The notes beneath the pieces are model-generated. The model searched no databases, was not told the origin of the DNA, and worked only from the letters and a program-made list of their open reading frames with translations. A program made the translations under genes and the position numbers. Of a stretch of DNA of 64,000 nucleotides, positions 1 through 9,367 are shown in pieces (position 1 is the stretch's first letter; the number at the start of each line of letters is the position of its first letter). Source of the stretch: WHSW01 sp963749365 (GTDB taxonomy: Bacteria; Actinomycetota; Thermoleophilia; Solirubrobacterales; 70-9); contig CAVVME010000001.1 in NCBI GenBank assembly GCA_963749365.1, forward strand, positions 62,001 to 126,000, in the 5' to 3' direction.

Positions 1-1213
1 TGAGGGCCTCGCCCAGCCGCTCCAGCGCCGCCTCCAGCGGTGGAACCATCTCTGGCGCCATCACCGCGCCGACCGCGAAGGCCAGGTACTCGCCCGGCAG
101 GGACGCCAAAGCGCCGCCTCCGGGCACCTCGCGAGCGAGCGCCCCGCCGCCGTGGCGAAGCTCGAACGAGAGCAGCGGCGAGTTCGAGCCCGGCCCTGTC
201 ACCGCGACCAGCTCGTCGATCGCCTGCTCGGGCAGCTCGCCGACCAGCGCGTGGCCGCTCAGGTACGGCACCGGGTCTACCGGATCCATGTGTAGCTCGG
301 AGAGCGCAGCCGGCGGCACCATCGCGAAGGTGTCCATCTCGGGCCCGAGGTCGCGCAGCGGCGCGAGCAGCTCGCGGCCCTCCGTCTCGCCGCCGAGGAA
401 GGCCACCTCGACCAGCGAGAAGGACTTCCCGCGCACGATCTCCGGGATCAGCTCGAGGTCGGGTAGCTGGATCAGCTTCCCGCACGAGGTCACCTCCTCG
501 GGAACCGACTCGGTCCACGCTCGCCACGCCTGCAGCACCTCGCCCGCGCGATCGAAGCCGAAGAACAGGGTCCCCGCATAGAGCTCTCGCAGCGGCAGGA
601 GCTCGAACTCGATCGCGGTCACGGCGCCGAAGTTGCCGCCACCACCGCGCAGGGCCCAGAACAGGTCGGGCTCGTTGCCGGCATCGACGCGGCGCTCGGC
701 GCCGTCGGCGGTCACCAGCTCGATCGCGGTCAGCCGGTTGCACTGCAGGCCGTGCTTTCGCATCTGCCAGCCAACCCCGCCGCCAAGCGAGTAGCCGACC
801 ACGTTTACCTCGGGCGAGGAGCCGTGCAGGGCGGAGAGGCCGAGCTCGGAGGCGGCGGGGACGACGTCCCACCAGCGCGCGCCGGCCTCGACCCGGGCGC
901 TGGGCGCGTCGGGGTCGAGCTCGACCGCGGTCATCCGCCCGAAGCGCAGCAGCAGCGTGTCATCCAACGAGCCCAGTGGGCCGGCGTTGTGGGCAGACCC
1001 CTGGGGCGCGATGCGCAGCCCCAGCTCGCGCGCCGCGCGCACGATCTCGGCCGTCTCGGCGGTGGTCGATGGCGTCGCCACCGCGACCGGCTGCTGGTCG
1101 ACGAGCAGGTTGAACGCCAGCCGGGTGGCGTCCCAGCCCTCGTCCTCGGCGGTGGTCACGGCATCCCCGAAACGCTCGCGCAGGGCGACACCGGGGCTCA
1201 GGTCAACGGACAC
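1..1213 (-). CDS. FAD-binding (PCMH/BBE-type) oxidoreductase, 3' end cut by window edge
   Basis: The reading frame runs on the minus strand from a GTG at 1213 to the left edge with no stop, giving about 404 residues, so only the C-terminus is missing. The N-terminal half is a PCMH-type FAD domain: the segment PQGSAHNAG near residue 70 holds the histidine that often carries covalent flavin in berberine-bridge-like enzymes. It is followed by VEAGARWWDV, VVGYSLGGGVGW and LRGGGGNFGAV, which bind the FAD pyrophosphate. These enzymes oxidise alcohols, sugars or other organics with oxygen; the substrate here cannot be told. Its start lies 11 bases after the stop of the acyl-CoA ligase, so the two are probably co-transcribed. 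Confidence 0.85.
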   Translation of the reverse strand, partial: MSVDLSPGVALRERFGDAVTTAEDEGWDATRLAFNLLVDQQPVAVATPSTTAETAEIVRAARELGLRIAPQGSAHNAGPLGSLDDTLLLRFGRMTAVELDPDAPSARVEAGARWWDVVPAASELGLSALHGSSPEVNVVGYSLGGGVGWQMRKHGLQCNRLTAIELVTADGAERRVDAGNEPDLFWALRGGGGNFGAVTAIEFELLPLRELYAGTLFFGFDRAGEVLQAWRAWTESVPEEVTSCGKLIQLPDLELIPEIVRGKSFSLVEVAFLGGETEGRELLAPLRDLGPEMDTFAMVPPAALSELHMDPVDPVPYLSGHALVGELPEQAIDELVAVTGPGSNSPLLSFELRHGGGALAREVPGGGALASLPGEYLAFAVGAVMAPEMVPPLEAALERLGEAL

Positions 1214-1224
1214 GTGGTCTCCTT

Positions 1225-2715
1225 TCAGTCGGTCGGGGGCTCGATCTCGCGCTTGAGGATCTTGCCGGTCGGGCCCTTGGGCAGCTCGTCGACGAACCAG
1301 ACCACGCGCGGGTACTTGTACGCGGCGACCTGCTCCTTGACATGGGCGCGGAGTTCGTCCTCGGAGACCTGCTCGCCCTCCTTGAGCGCGACCGCGGCCC
1401 CGACCTCCTCGCCGAGCTCGTCGTGGGGGACGCCGACGACCGCCACCTCGCGGACCGCCGGGTGCTCGTAGACGACCTCCTCGATCTCGCGCGGGTAGAC
1501 GTTGTAGCCGCCACGGATGATCAGGTCCTTCTTCCGGTCGACGATGAAGAAGTAGCCGTCGGCGTCGACGGTCGCCACGTCGCCGGACCGAAACCACCCC
1601 TCGGAGTCGATCGACTCGGCGGTCGCCTCGGCGCGGTTCCAGTAGCCCTTCATCACGTTGTGGCCGCGGATCACGATCTCGCCCGGCTCGCCTTGGGCGA
1701 CCTCGTTGCCGTCGTCGTCGACGACCTTCATCTCCACCCCCGCGATCGGGGTCCCGATCGAGCCGGGCTTGCGCTCGCGGTCGGGATGATTGAACGAGGC
1801 GACCGGCGAGGTCTCGGAGAGCCCGTAGCCCTCGAGGATCATGCAGTCGAAGGCGTCCTCGAACGCCCTCATCACCTCGACCGGCATCGCCGAACCGCCG
1901 GAGGCGCAGAGCTCCAGGCACGAGGTGTCGAAGCTCTCCCTGCCGGGGTGGTGCAGCATCGCCGCGTACATCGTCGGCACCCCCTCGAACACGCTGACCC
2001 GGTCGCGGTCGATGATCTCCAGCGCCTTGCCCGGGTCAAAGCGCGGGATCAGGCTCAGACAGGCCCCGGCGCGGATCGCGGCGTTCAGGCCGCAGGTCTG
2101 GCCGAAGGAGTGGAAGAGCGGCAGCGCGCCGAGCACGACCGAGCTCTCGTCGATGTCGGTGAAGTCTGCAAAGGCCGCGACGTTGCGGGCCAGGTTCGCG
2201 TGCGTGAGCTCGGCCCCCTTCGGCGTCCCGGTGGTGCCCGAGGTGTAGAGGATCACCGCGGTGTCGTCGTCGTCGCGGTCGACGACCTCGAACGAGTCGT
2301 CGAACTCACCGACCAGTTGCTCGAACTTGCCCGGCTCGACCAGGATCAGCTCCGCGCCCGCCTCCTCGGCGCCCGCCTCGGCCGCCTCGGCGAAGCCGTG
2401 CCAGGCGAACAGCAGCTTCGCCTCCGGGTCGGTGAGGTAGAAGCCGACCTCGCGCTGCTTCAGCAGCACGTTCATCGGCACCACCACCCCGCCGAGGCGG
2501 AGGACGCCGTAGTAGCAGGCGGCGAAATAGGGGACGTTGGGGAGCATGATCCCGACCCGGTCGCCGGCCTCGACCCCCTTGCTCTGCAGCAGGTTCGCGA
2601 TTCGCGCCGCGGCGCAGTCGAGCTGGTGGTAGGTGAGCTCGACCTCGTCGAGCTTCATCGCCACCCGGTCTGGGTGCTCGCTCGCGGTCCGGGTCAGGTT
2701 CTCGGCCAGATTCAT
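1225..2715 (-). CDS. AMP-forming acyl-CoA ligase (long-chain-fatty-acid-CoA ligase family)
   Basis: A 496-residue ANL-superfamily enzyme that would activate a carboxylic acid to an acyl-adenylate and then to the CoA thioester in the cytoplasm. The AMP-binding P-loop YTSGTTGTPKGAELTH is near residue 157, the GYGLSETSP motif near 290, the hinge GWFRSGDVATVD with VDRKKDLIIRGGYNVYP near 370-400, and the catalytic C-terminal lysine in PKGPTGKILKRE near 487. Length and motif order are normal for the family. The ATG at 2715 is preceded by a GAGGAGAG ribosome site. The FAD oxidase follows 11 bases downstream. Chain-length preference cannot be inferred. Confidence 0.9.
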   Translation of the reverse strand: MNLAENLTRTASEHPDRVAMKLDEVELTYHQLDCAAARIANLLQSKGVEAGDRVGIMLPNVPYFAACYYGVLRLGGVVVPMNVLLKQREVGFYLTDPEAKLLFAWHGFAEAAEAGAEEAGAELILVEPGKFEQLVGEFDDSFEVVDRDDDDTAVILYTSGTTGTPKGAELTHANLARNVAAFADFTDIDESSVVLGALPLFHSFGQTCGLNAAIRAGACLSLIPRFDPGKALEIIDRDRVSVFEGVPTMYAAMLHHPGRESFDTSCLELCASGGSAMPVEVMRAFEDAFDCMILEGYGLSETSPVASFNHPDRERKPGSIGTPIAGVEMKVVDDDGNEVAQGEPGEIVIRGHNVMKGYWNRAEATAESIDSEGWFRSGDVATVDADGYFFIVDRKKDLIIRGGYNVYPREIEEVVYEHPAVREVAVVGVPHDELGEEVGAAVALKEGEQVSEDELRAHVKEQVAAYKYPRVVWFVDELPKGPTGKILKREIEPPTD

Positions 2716-2841
2716 CGCGCTCTCCTCTCGCGGCGCCGAAGCGCGAGTCTATTCCGCCGCGGCCAGGCAAAGCCGAGGGGGCCCGCAGGCCCCCTCGGTG
2801 GGGTTCCTCCTTCGGGTCGGCGACCCGGCTCGGCCGGGGCG

Positions 2842-3285
2842 TTACTCGACCGTGATCTCGCCTTCCATGCCGAGGTCCTTGTGACCGTCGATCGCGCAGT
2901 ACATCTCGTAGGTCCCGGGCTTCAGCTCGACCGCGAGCTCGGTGCTCTGACCGCCGCCGATCGTGTCCGAGACCTCCTCGATCCCGTTGCCCTCGACCTC
3001 GAGGTTGTGCTCGGCGCTGCCGTCATTCTTGAGCGTGAAGGTGACCTCGCCGGCCTTCGCGGACACCGCGGAGGGGTCGAACTTGTACTCGGTCGCGCTG
3101 ATCTCGACCGCCTCCCCGCCTCCGGCGGCCTCCGAGCCGCCGCCTCCGCCCCCGCTTTCCTGCTCGGTGGTGACCCCGCTCACCTCGGTCGCTTCGTCCT
3201 CGTCGTCGTCGCCGCCGCAGGCGCCGAGCCCGATTGCGAGCGCGAGCGCAGAGACGACGAGCAAGATCACGGGATTGCGGCGCAC
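2842..3285 (-). CDS. Cupredoxin (plastocyanin-like) lipoprotein
   Basis: A 147-residue protein. I choose the GTG at 3285 because AAGAGGAGG lies just upstream and it places a lipoprotein signal at the N-terminus: VRRNP, a hydrophobic stretch, then the lipobox LGAC at about residue 22. An acidic and glycine-rich linker follows to about residue 60, then a cupredoxin domain. Type I copper ligands are visible: His in SAEHNLEV, then Cys and His in YCAIDGH, and Met in LGMEGE. It would sit on the outer face of the membrane and bind copper or pass electrons. A copper-type palindrome lies 29 bases upstream. It is divergent from the sigma factor gene. Confidence 0.88.
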   Translation of the reverse strand: MRRNPVILLVVSALALAIGLGACGGDDDEDEATEVSGVTTEQESGGGGGGSEAAGGGEAVEISATEYKFDPSAVSAKAGEVTFTLKNDGSAEHNLEVEGNGIEEVSDTIGGGQSTELAVELKPGTYEMYCAIDGHKDLGMEGEITVE

Positions 3286-3313
3286 GTTGGTCCTCCTCTT
3301 CAGCCTCGGTCTT

Positions 3314-3332
3314 GACACCCTGTGGGGTGATA
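3314..3332. promoter_or_regulatory. CsoR-like palindrome upstream of the cupredoxin gene
   Basis: CACCC and GGGTG arms flank TGTG at 3316-3329. The reverse complement reads TCACCCCACAGGGTGTC and matches most of the better palindrome at 4656-4672. CsoR-family copper repressors bind A/T-flanked C/G-tract inverted repeats of this kind. Function is inferred. Confidence 0.5.
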
Positions 3333-3350
3333 CGGGCGAGGACGGCGATC

Positions 3351-3365
3351 GGATTGGACCAATCC
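3351..3365. promoter_or_regulatory. Perfect 7-1-7 palindrome upstream of the ECF sigma gene
   Basis: GGATTGG-A-CCAATCC is a perfect inverted repeat 28 bases before the ATG of the sigma gene and 66 bases before the divergent cupredoxin start. It has no T-run, so it is more likely an operator than a terminator. The regulator is unknown. Confidence 0.45.
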
Positions 3366-3392
3366 CGCCGCTCGCCGCGTCCGTAGTACGGG

Positions 3393-3962
3393 ATGTGGTC
3401 GCTATCCGATGAAGCACTGGTGGCCGGGCTCGCCGCGGGCGATCCCGGCGCCGCGACCGCGTTCGTGCGCCGCTTTCAGGCCCGGGTCTACGGCCTCGCG
3501 GTGACGATGTCGGGCGATCCCGCGGTCGCCGAGGAGATCGCGCAGGAGGCCTTCACCAGGGCATGGCGACACGCCGCCGCCTATGACGCGCGCCGCGGCC
3601 GGGTGGTCACCTGGCTGCTCTCGATCACCCGCAACCTGGCGATCGACCACCTGCGATCGCGACGGACCGAGCCGCTCGACCCGGGCGTGATCGCGGCCGG
3701 CGAGCAGGCGCTGTGGACGAGGACGGGAGCCGAGGCGGCCGGCGAGACCGCGGAGCTGCGCGAGGCGATCGCCCCGCTGCCGGTCGAGCAGCGCCGGGCG
3801 CTGATCCTGGCGGCGCTGTTCGGCTACACGGCGCGCGAGATCGGCGCGATCGAGGAGATCCCGCTCGGGACCGCGAAGACGCGGATCCGGGCGGCGCTGC
3901 GAAGGCTCGCCGACGAGCGCGCCCGCAGCGCCGAGGAGCCCGACGAAGGAGGGGCGCGATGA
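3393..3962 (+). CDS. ECF-type RNA polymerase sigma factor
   Basis: A 189-residue group 4 sigma factor. Region 2 covers about residues 20-90: the core-binding and -10 recognition segment includes EEIAQEAFTRAWRH, then WLLSITRNLAIDHLRSRR. Region 4 covers about residues 125-178, with LPVEQRRALILAALFG, YTAREIGAIEEIPLGTAKTR and a basic end. It would direct polymerase to a small regulon. The next gene overlaps by ATGA and encodes a zinc-binding anti-sigma factor, the usual partner. Copper-type palindromes on both sides of the pair suggest a metal or redox stress regulon, which is inference. Confidence 0.9.
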   Translation: MWSLSDEALVAGLAAGDPGAATAFVRRFQARVYGLAVTMSGDPAVAEEIAQEAFTRAWRHAAAYDARRGRVVTWLLSITRNLAIDHLRSRRTEPLDPGVIAAGEQALWTRTGAEAAGETAELREAIAPLPVEQRRALILAALFGYTAREIGAIEEIPLGTAKTRIRAALRRLADERARSAEEPDEGGAR

Positions 3963-4636
3963 GCGGCGAGTGCGAGCGGGTGCGCGAGCTGGCGCCCGAG
4001 CTGGCGCTCGGGATCGCCGACGGCGAGGAGCGCGCCGGCGCGCTCGAGCACCTTGCCGAATGCCCGCGCTGCCGGGCGCAGCTCGAGCGACTGGCGGCGA
4101 CCGCCGACGAGCTCACCCTGCTCAGCCCGGCGGTCGAGCCGCCGCCGGGGTTCGAGGGCCGAGTCGCGGCGACGATGCGCGCCGAGCCGGCTTCGCCGGG
4201 GCCCGCCCGCCGCTTTGCCAGACCGCTGGCCGCTGCGCTCGCCGCCGCTGCGCTCGCCGCGGGCGTGGTCTGGCTCGCGCTCGCCGACGACCGCGAGCTC
4301 GCCGACTCCTATCGCGACACCCTCGCCGTCGCCAGCGGCGAGTACTTCGACGCCTCGACGCTGGAGCTTCCGGGCGGGCGCAAGGCGGGTTACGTCTACG
4401 GCTACCAGGGCCGCTCCTCGTGGGTGTTCGCGGTCGTCTATGACGGGGTCGAGCCCGGCGAGTACATGCTCGAGCTGGTCACCCGCGGCGGCGAGCGGCT
4501 GCCGCTGCGGGAACTGGTGATCGAGGGCGACAACGGCAGCGCCGGAGCGGTGACGCCGGTTCCGTACTCGCGGCTGGCGGAGGTGCGGTTGCTGGATGCG
4601 GATGGGCGTGAGGTGGCTGACTCCGAGCTGCGCTGA
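3959..4636 (+). CDS. Zinc-finger anti-sigma factor, single membrane span
   Basis: A 225-residue protein whose ATG overlaps the sigma factor stop (ATGA), implying translational coupling. The N-terminus carries the ZAS-type metal motif HLAECPRCRAQ at about residues 29-39, which holds sigma in class I anti-sigma factors. One transmembrane helix (alanine-rich, ending VVWLALAD) lies near residues 85-105. The outer C-terminal part resembles an anti-sigma K-type beta-sandwich domain: it contains GYVYGYQGRSSWVFAVVYDG and ends VADSELR. It would sequester the upstream sigma factor at the membrane until an external signal is sensed. Confidence 0.85.
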   Translation: MSGECERVRELAPELALGIADGEERAGALEHLAECPRCRAQLERLAATADELTLLSPAVEPPPGFEGRVAATMRAEPASPGPARRFARPLAAALAAAALAAGVVWLALADDRELADSYRDTLAVASGEYFDASTLELPGGRKAGYVYGYQGRSSWVFAVVYDGVEPGEYMLELVTRGGERLPLRELVIEGDNGSAGAVTPVPYSRLAEVRLLDADGREVADSELR

Positions 4637-4655
4637 GTCGCCGCTCGCCGGACCG

Positions 4656-4672
4656 ATACCCCACAGGGGTAT
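4656..4672. promoter_or_regulatory. CsoR-like operator upstream of the DUF4396 gene
   Basis: ATACCCC-ACA-GGGGTAT is a perfect 7-3-7 inverted repeat with the A/T-C/G-A/T layout seen in CsoR/RcnR-family operators. It overlaps the first possible start codon of the next gene, so it should cover the promoter or transcription start. It is related to the element at 3314-3332. Confidence 0.6.
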
Positions 4673-5263
4673 GTGCTACGTTCCACCTCCTTGGAAGCAG
4701 CAACGCACGAGCACCACGACACGCCATCCGAAGGGGCGGCGCTCACCGGCGTTGCCGTCAGCGCCACGCTTCACTGCCTCACCGGCTGTGCGATCGGCGA
4801 GGTCGCCGGGGTCGCGATCGGGACCGCGGCGGGGTTCTCGGACGGGGCGACGATCGCGCTCGCGATCGCGCTCGCCTTCCTCTTCGGCTACACGCTGACC
4901 AGCGTGCCGCTGCTGCGCGCCGGGCTCGCGCTCGCGGCGGTGATCCCGATCGCGCTCGCCTCCGACACGCTCTCGATCGCGACGATGGAGGTCGTCGACA
5001 ACCTGATCCTGTTGGTGATCCCGGGGGCGATGGAGGCCGGCCTCGGCGACCTCCTCTTCTGGGGCAGCCTCGCCTTCGCGCTCGCGGTCGCCTTCGTGCT
5101 CACGGTGCCGGTCAACCGCTGGCTGATCGCCCGCGGCAAGGGACACTGCGCGGTCCACGAGACCGGGGTCCACGGCGGCCCGCCGGTAAAGCTGGTCGGC
5201 GCCCTGACCGCCGCCGCGGGGATCTTCGGCACCGCGGTCCTGGTCGCCGAGGCGCTCGCCTGA
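4673..5263 (+). CDS. DUF4396-family membrane protein, probably metal (copper) related
   Basis: Up to 196 residues with four to five membrane spans. The first span carries ATLHCLTGCAIGE, the His/Cys signature of DUF4396 proteins. Later spans include TIALAIALAFLFGYTLT, LALAAVIPIALASDTLSIA and VVDNLILLVIPGAMEAG. The N-terminal THEHHD and C-terminal GHCAVHETGVHGG are further possible metal ligands. The start is uncertain: GTG 4673 overlaps the operator, while TTG 4691 is also in frame and neither has a clear ribosome site. The DUF has no proven activity; the palindrome shared with the cupredoxin gene suggests copper handling. Confidence 0.75.
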   Translation: MLRSTSLEAATHEHHDTPSEGAALTGVAVSATLHCLTGCAIGEVAGVAIGTAAGFSDGATIALAIALAFLFGYTLTSVPLLRAGLALAAVIPIALASDTLSIATMEVVDNLILLVIPGAMEAGLGDLLFWGSLAFALAVAFVLTVPVNRWLIARGKGHCAVHETGVHGGPPVKLVGALTAAAGIFGTAVLVAEALA

Positions 5264-5323
5264 GCGCTCCCACGGCGCGCGCGGTGCGCGATTGAGAGCC
5301 GCCAGGCCGGGTACCAGCAGCAC

Positions 5324-5686
5324 ATGTCGACCTTCCTGATCATCGTCATCATCGTCGTCGCGATCGTCCTTGCCGTGCTGATCGCAAATGCGCTCCGCCG
5401 TCGGGCGGCCGCGCGCGAGGCCGAGCGCCGGCGCCTACGGAGCGAAGCCGGCGCGCACCGCGAGCAGGCCGACGCGAACGTCTCCCGGGCTCAGGAGCTG
5501 AGCGGCGAGGCCGACGTCCACCGCAGCCGGGCGGACGAGCACGCGGCGAAGGCGGAGGAGCACGCGGCGGCGGCGAGCGAGCACGGCGAGATCGCCGGGG
5601 ACATCGAGCAACAGCAGCAGACGGCCGGCAAGGCCGCCGCCTTTCACGACGAGCAGGCGGCCGAGCGCGAGCGCAAGCTCGACTGA
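5324..5686 (+). CDS. Membrane-anchored coiled-coil protein, hypothetical
   Basis: A 120-residue protein. Residues 4-22 form one hydrophobic span (FLIIVIIVVAIVLAVLIAN), followed by an arginine-rich stop-transfer segment. The rest is a long charged helix rich in Ala, Glu, His and Arg with heptad-like spacing and repeats of the type ADEHAAKAEEHAAAASEH. The likely topology is N-out with the coiled coil in the cytoplasm. I do not recognise a named family. The stop codon lies within the first copy of a 19-bp tandem repeat. Confidence 0.7.
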   Translation: MSTFLIIVIIVVAIVLAVLIANALRRRAAAREAERRRLRSEAGAHREQADANVSRAQELSGEADVHRSRADEHAAKAEEHAAAASEHGEIAGDIEQQQQTAGKAAAFHDEQAAERERKLD

Positions 5687-5719
5687 GCCCTTCCGCTCCG
5701 ACTGAGCCCTTCCGCTCCG
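5682..5719. repeat. Perfect 19-bp tandem duplication
   Basis: The unit ACTGAGCCCTTCCGCTCCG occurs twice head to tail, at 5682-5700 and 5701-5719. The first copy contains the stop codon of the coiled-coil gene, so the duplication leaves the protein unchanged. Confidence 0.95.
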
Positions 5720-5724
5720 TCTAA

Positions 5725-5743
5725 CCGCTCGCTGCGGCTTTTT
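5725..5743 (+). terminator. Weak intrinsic terminator candidate
   Basis: A short CCGC/GCGG stem with a five-base loop is followed by CTTTTT, between the coiled-coil gene and glutamine synthetase. The four-pair stem is short, so the call is tentative. Confidence 0.35.
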
Positions 5744-5830
5744 ATCCCGGCGGACAAAGGCCGGCCCGGGTGCGGCCTCTAACCTCTTCAGCTTCCGCGC
5801 CAGCCAGCCAGCAGGAGGAACGTCCGAACC

Positions 5831-7975
<2,145 letters not shown>

Positions 7976-8033
7976 AAGTCTGGACCCGGGCGTCGGGCGC
8001 AAGCTGATTAGCCTGGCCACGCGGGGGTACTAT

Positions 8034-8056
8034 CGCTAGTAGCGCGAATTCCGCGC
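8034..8056. promoter_or_regulatory. Two adjacent inverted repeats upstream of the H1-like gene
   Basis: CGCTA-G-TAGCG is followed directly by GCGCG-AATTC-CGCGC (8042-8056) in the 117-base gap before the basic protein gene. They may be an operator or RNA hairpins near the promoter. Function is unknown. Confidence 0.35.
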
Positions 8057-8092
8057 CGTGGATTTACTCGCGCACCCCCCGAGGAGGAAGAG

Positions 8093-8785
8093 ATGGCCCA
8101 GCAGACCAGCGGCCGTTCGAGCCGCAGTAAGAATGCGTCCAGTCGCAGCACGAAGAGCGCATCGAGCAGAGGCTCGACCAACGGTCGCTCGAAGACGCGC
8201 AGCTCGTCCACCAAGACGCGCAGCTCGGCCAACGGCCGTTCGACGGCGAAGCCGCGCTCGAGCTCACGCTCGCAGAGCAGCCGCTCGTCGAGCCGGTCGA
8301 CCACCAAGGCGAAGAGCGGCGGCTCAAGCCGCCGCAGCCCCTCGAGCAAGGCGAAGAGCAGCGGCTCCAGCCGCCGCAGCCCCTCGAGCCGCAGCCGCAG
8401 CTCGGCGCAGGCGCAGAACAAGGGTCCGGTCGAGCAGGCCAAGGACTTCACGGTCGACAACGCCCAGAGCGCAGGCAGCGCGGTCGCGGCGACGGCGAAG
8501 CGGCTGAAGACGCCGGCGCTCGCCGCCGGTGCCGGGCTCGCCGGGCTCGCGGGTGGGCTCGCCCTCAGCCATCGCGATCGGCGGACGAAGGTGCTCGGCG
8601 TCCCGATGCCGAAGCTGAACGGGTCGAGGAACGTCGCCGAGGCGGCCAAGCACGTCGGCTCGTTTGCCGAGAAGGCGGGCGAGCTCGCATACGAGATGCG
8701 AAACACGCGCGAGGCGATCGAGCAGAATGGCAAGCGCCGCTCGCCGATCGAGGTCGTGCTCCAGGGCCTGACGTCGCGAAAGTAG
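8093..8785 (+). CDS. Histone H1-like Ser/Arg/Lys-rich protein with a conserved-looking C-terminal domain
   Basis: A 230-residue protein. GAGGAGGAAGAG precedes the ATG. Residues 1-105 are almost wholly Ser, Arg, Lys, Thr and Gly, with a repeated block (GGSSRRSPSSKAKS and SGSSRRSPSSRSRS). This resembles the nucleic-acid-binding tails of actinobacterial H1-like nucleoid proteins. After residue 110 the composition changes: an Ala/Gly-rich hydrophobic stretch near 150-165 (ALAAGAGLAGLAGGLALS), then an ordinary mixed segment ending LQGLTSRK. The hydrophobic stretch could associate with membrane. DNA or RNA binding is inferred from composition only. Confidence 0.75.
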   Translation: MAQQTSGRSSRSKNASSRSTKSASSRGSTNGRSKTRSSSTKTRSSANGRSTAKPRSSSRSQSSRSSSRSTTKAKSGGSSRRSPSSKAKSSGSSRRSPSSRSRSSAQAQNKGPVEQAKDFTVDNAQSAGSAVAATAKRLKTPALAAGAGLAGLAGGLALSHRDRRTKVLGVPMPKLNGSRNVAEAAKHVGSFAEKAGELAYEMRNTREAIEQNGKRRSPIEVVLQGLTSRK

Positions 8786-8842
8786 CCGCACCGGAGCGAG
8801 GGCGCCCGGCGCCGCCCGGCCCAAGGTGAAAAGCTGGCGGCG

Positions 8843-9295
8843 ATGAGCTACCTCGGCCTCGCCGATCGAAGCTGGCCGCTGCTGCGGCGGCTGATGGGCG
8901 TGCACACGTTCGCCTACCGCGCCAGCGGCGGCCTGATCGGCCACCGACTGCCCGGCGTCGGGCCGCCGATGCTGCTGCTCGACCACGTCGGGGCGCGCAG
9001 CGGGACCAAGCGGACGGCGCCACTGCTCTATCTCGCCGACGGCGATGACCTCGTCATCGTCGCCTCCAAGGGCGGCTATCCGAAGAACCCGGCCTGGTTT
9101 CACAACCTCGCCGCCCACCCGTACACGACGGCGCAGGTCGGCCGCGAACGGCGTGCGGTGCACGCGCGGGTGGCGACGCAGGCCGAGCGCGAGCGGCTCT
9201 GGCCGCGGGTGGTGGACTCCTATCCCGCCTACGCCGACTATCAGGCGCGCAGCAAGGGGCGCGAGATCCCGCTCGTGGTACTCGAACCGCACTGA
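8843..9295 (+). CDS. Nitroreductase/deazaflavin (F420)-dependent oxidoreductase, DUF385 (Ddn-like)
   Basis: A 150-residue split-barrel protein of the family containing mycobacterial Ddn. Diagnostic segments are LLLDHVGARSGTKRTAPLLY near residues 45-65 and ASKGGYPKNPAWFHNLAAHP near 75-95, which form the F420 phosphate and deazaflavin site in Ddn. It would reduce a quinone, nitro compound or similar with reduced F420. F420 dependence is taken from the family and fits an actinobacterial host. No cofactor biosynthesis genes are nearby. Confidence 0.88.
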   Translation: MSYLGLADRSWPLLRRLMGVHTFAYRASGGLIGHRLPGVGPPMLLLDHVGARSGTKRTAPLLYLADGDDLVIVASKGGYPKNPAWFHNLAAHPYTTAQVGRERRAVHARVATQAERERLWPRVVDSYPAYADYQARSKGREIPLVVLEPH

Positions 9296-9367
9296 GACGC
9301 GCGCTGCGGTCCAGGCCGGCGCGGAGCCTTCAAGCTTCGCTGCCCAGCTCCCGATCTATGCCAAGGA

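Noticed and set aside
40..1113. Long Arg/Pro/Ala-rich plus-strand reading frame opposite the FAD oxidase
   Set aside because: Low-complexity composition and perfect antiparallel placement to a gene with clear flavin motifs mark it as a GC-driven shadow frame.
4656..4672. Palindrome as a terminator of the anti-sigma operon
   Set aside because: There is no T-run after it, and A/T-flanked C/G tracts fit a CsoR-type operator better.
8263..8400. Repeated Ser/Arg codon blocks as a CRISPR or minisatellite
   Set aside because: The repeats are in-frame, imperfect and part of a protein tail; no spacer structure.
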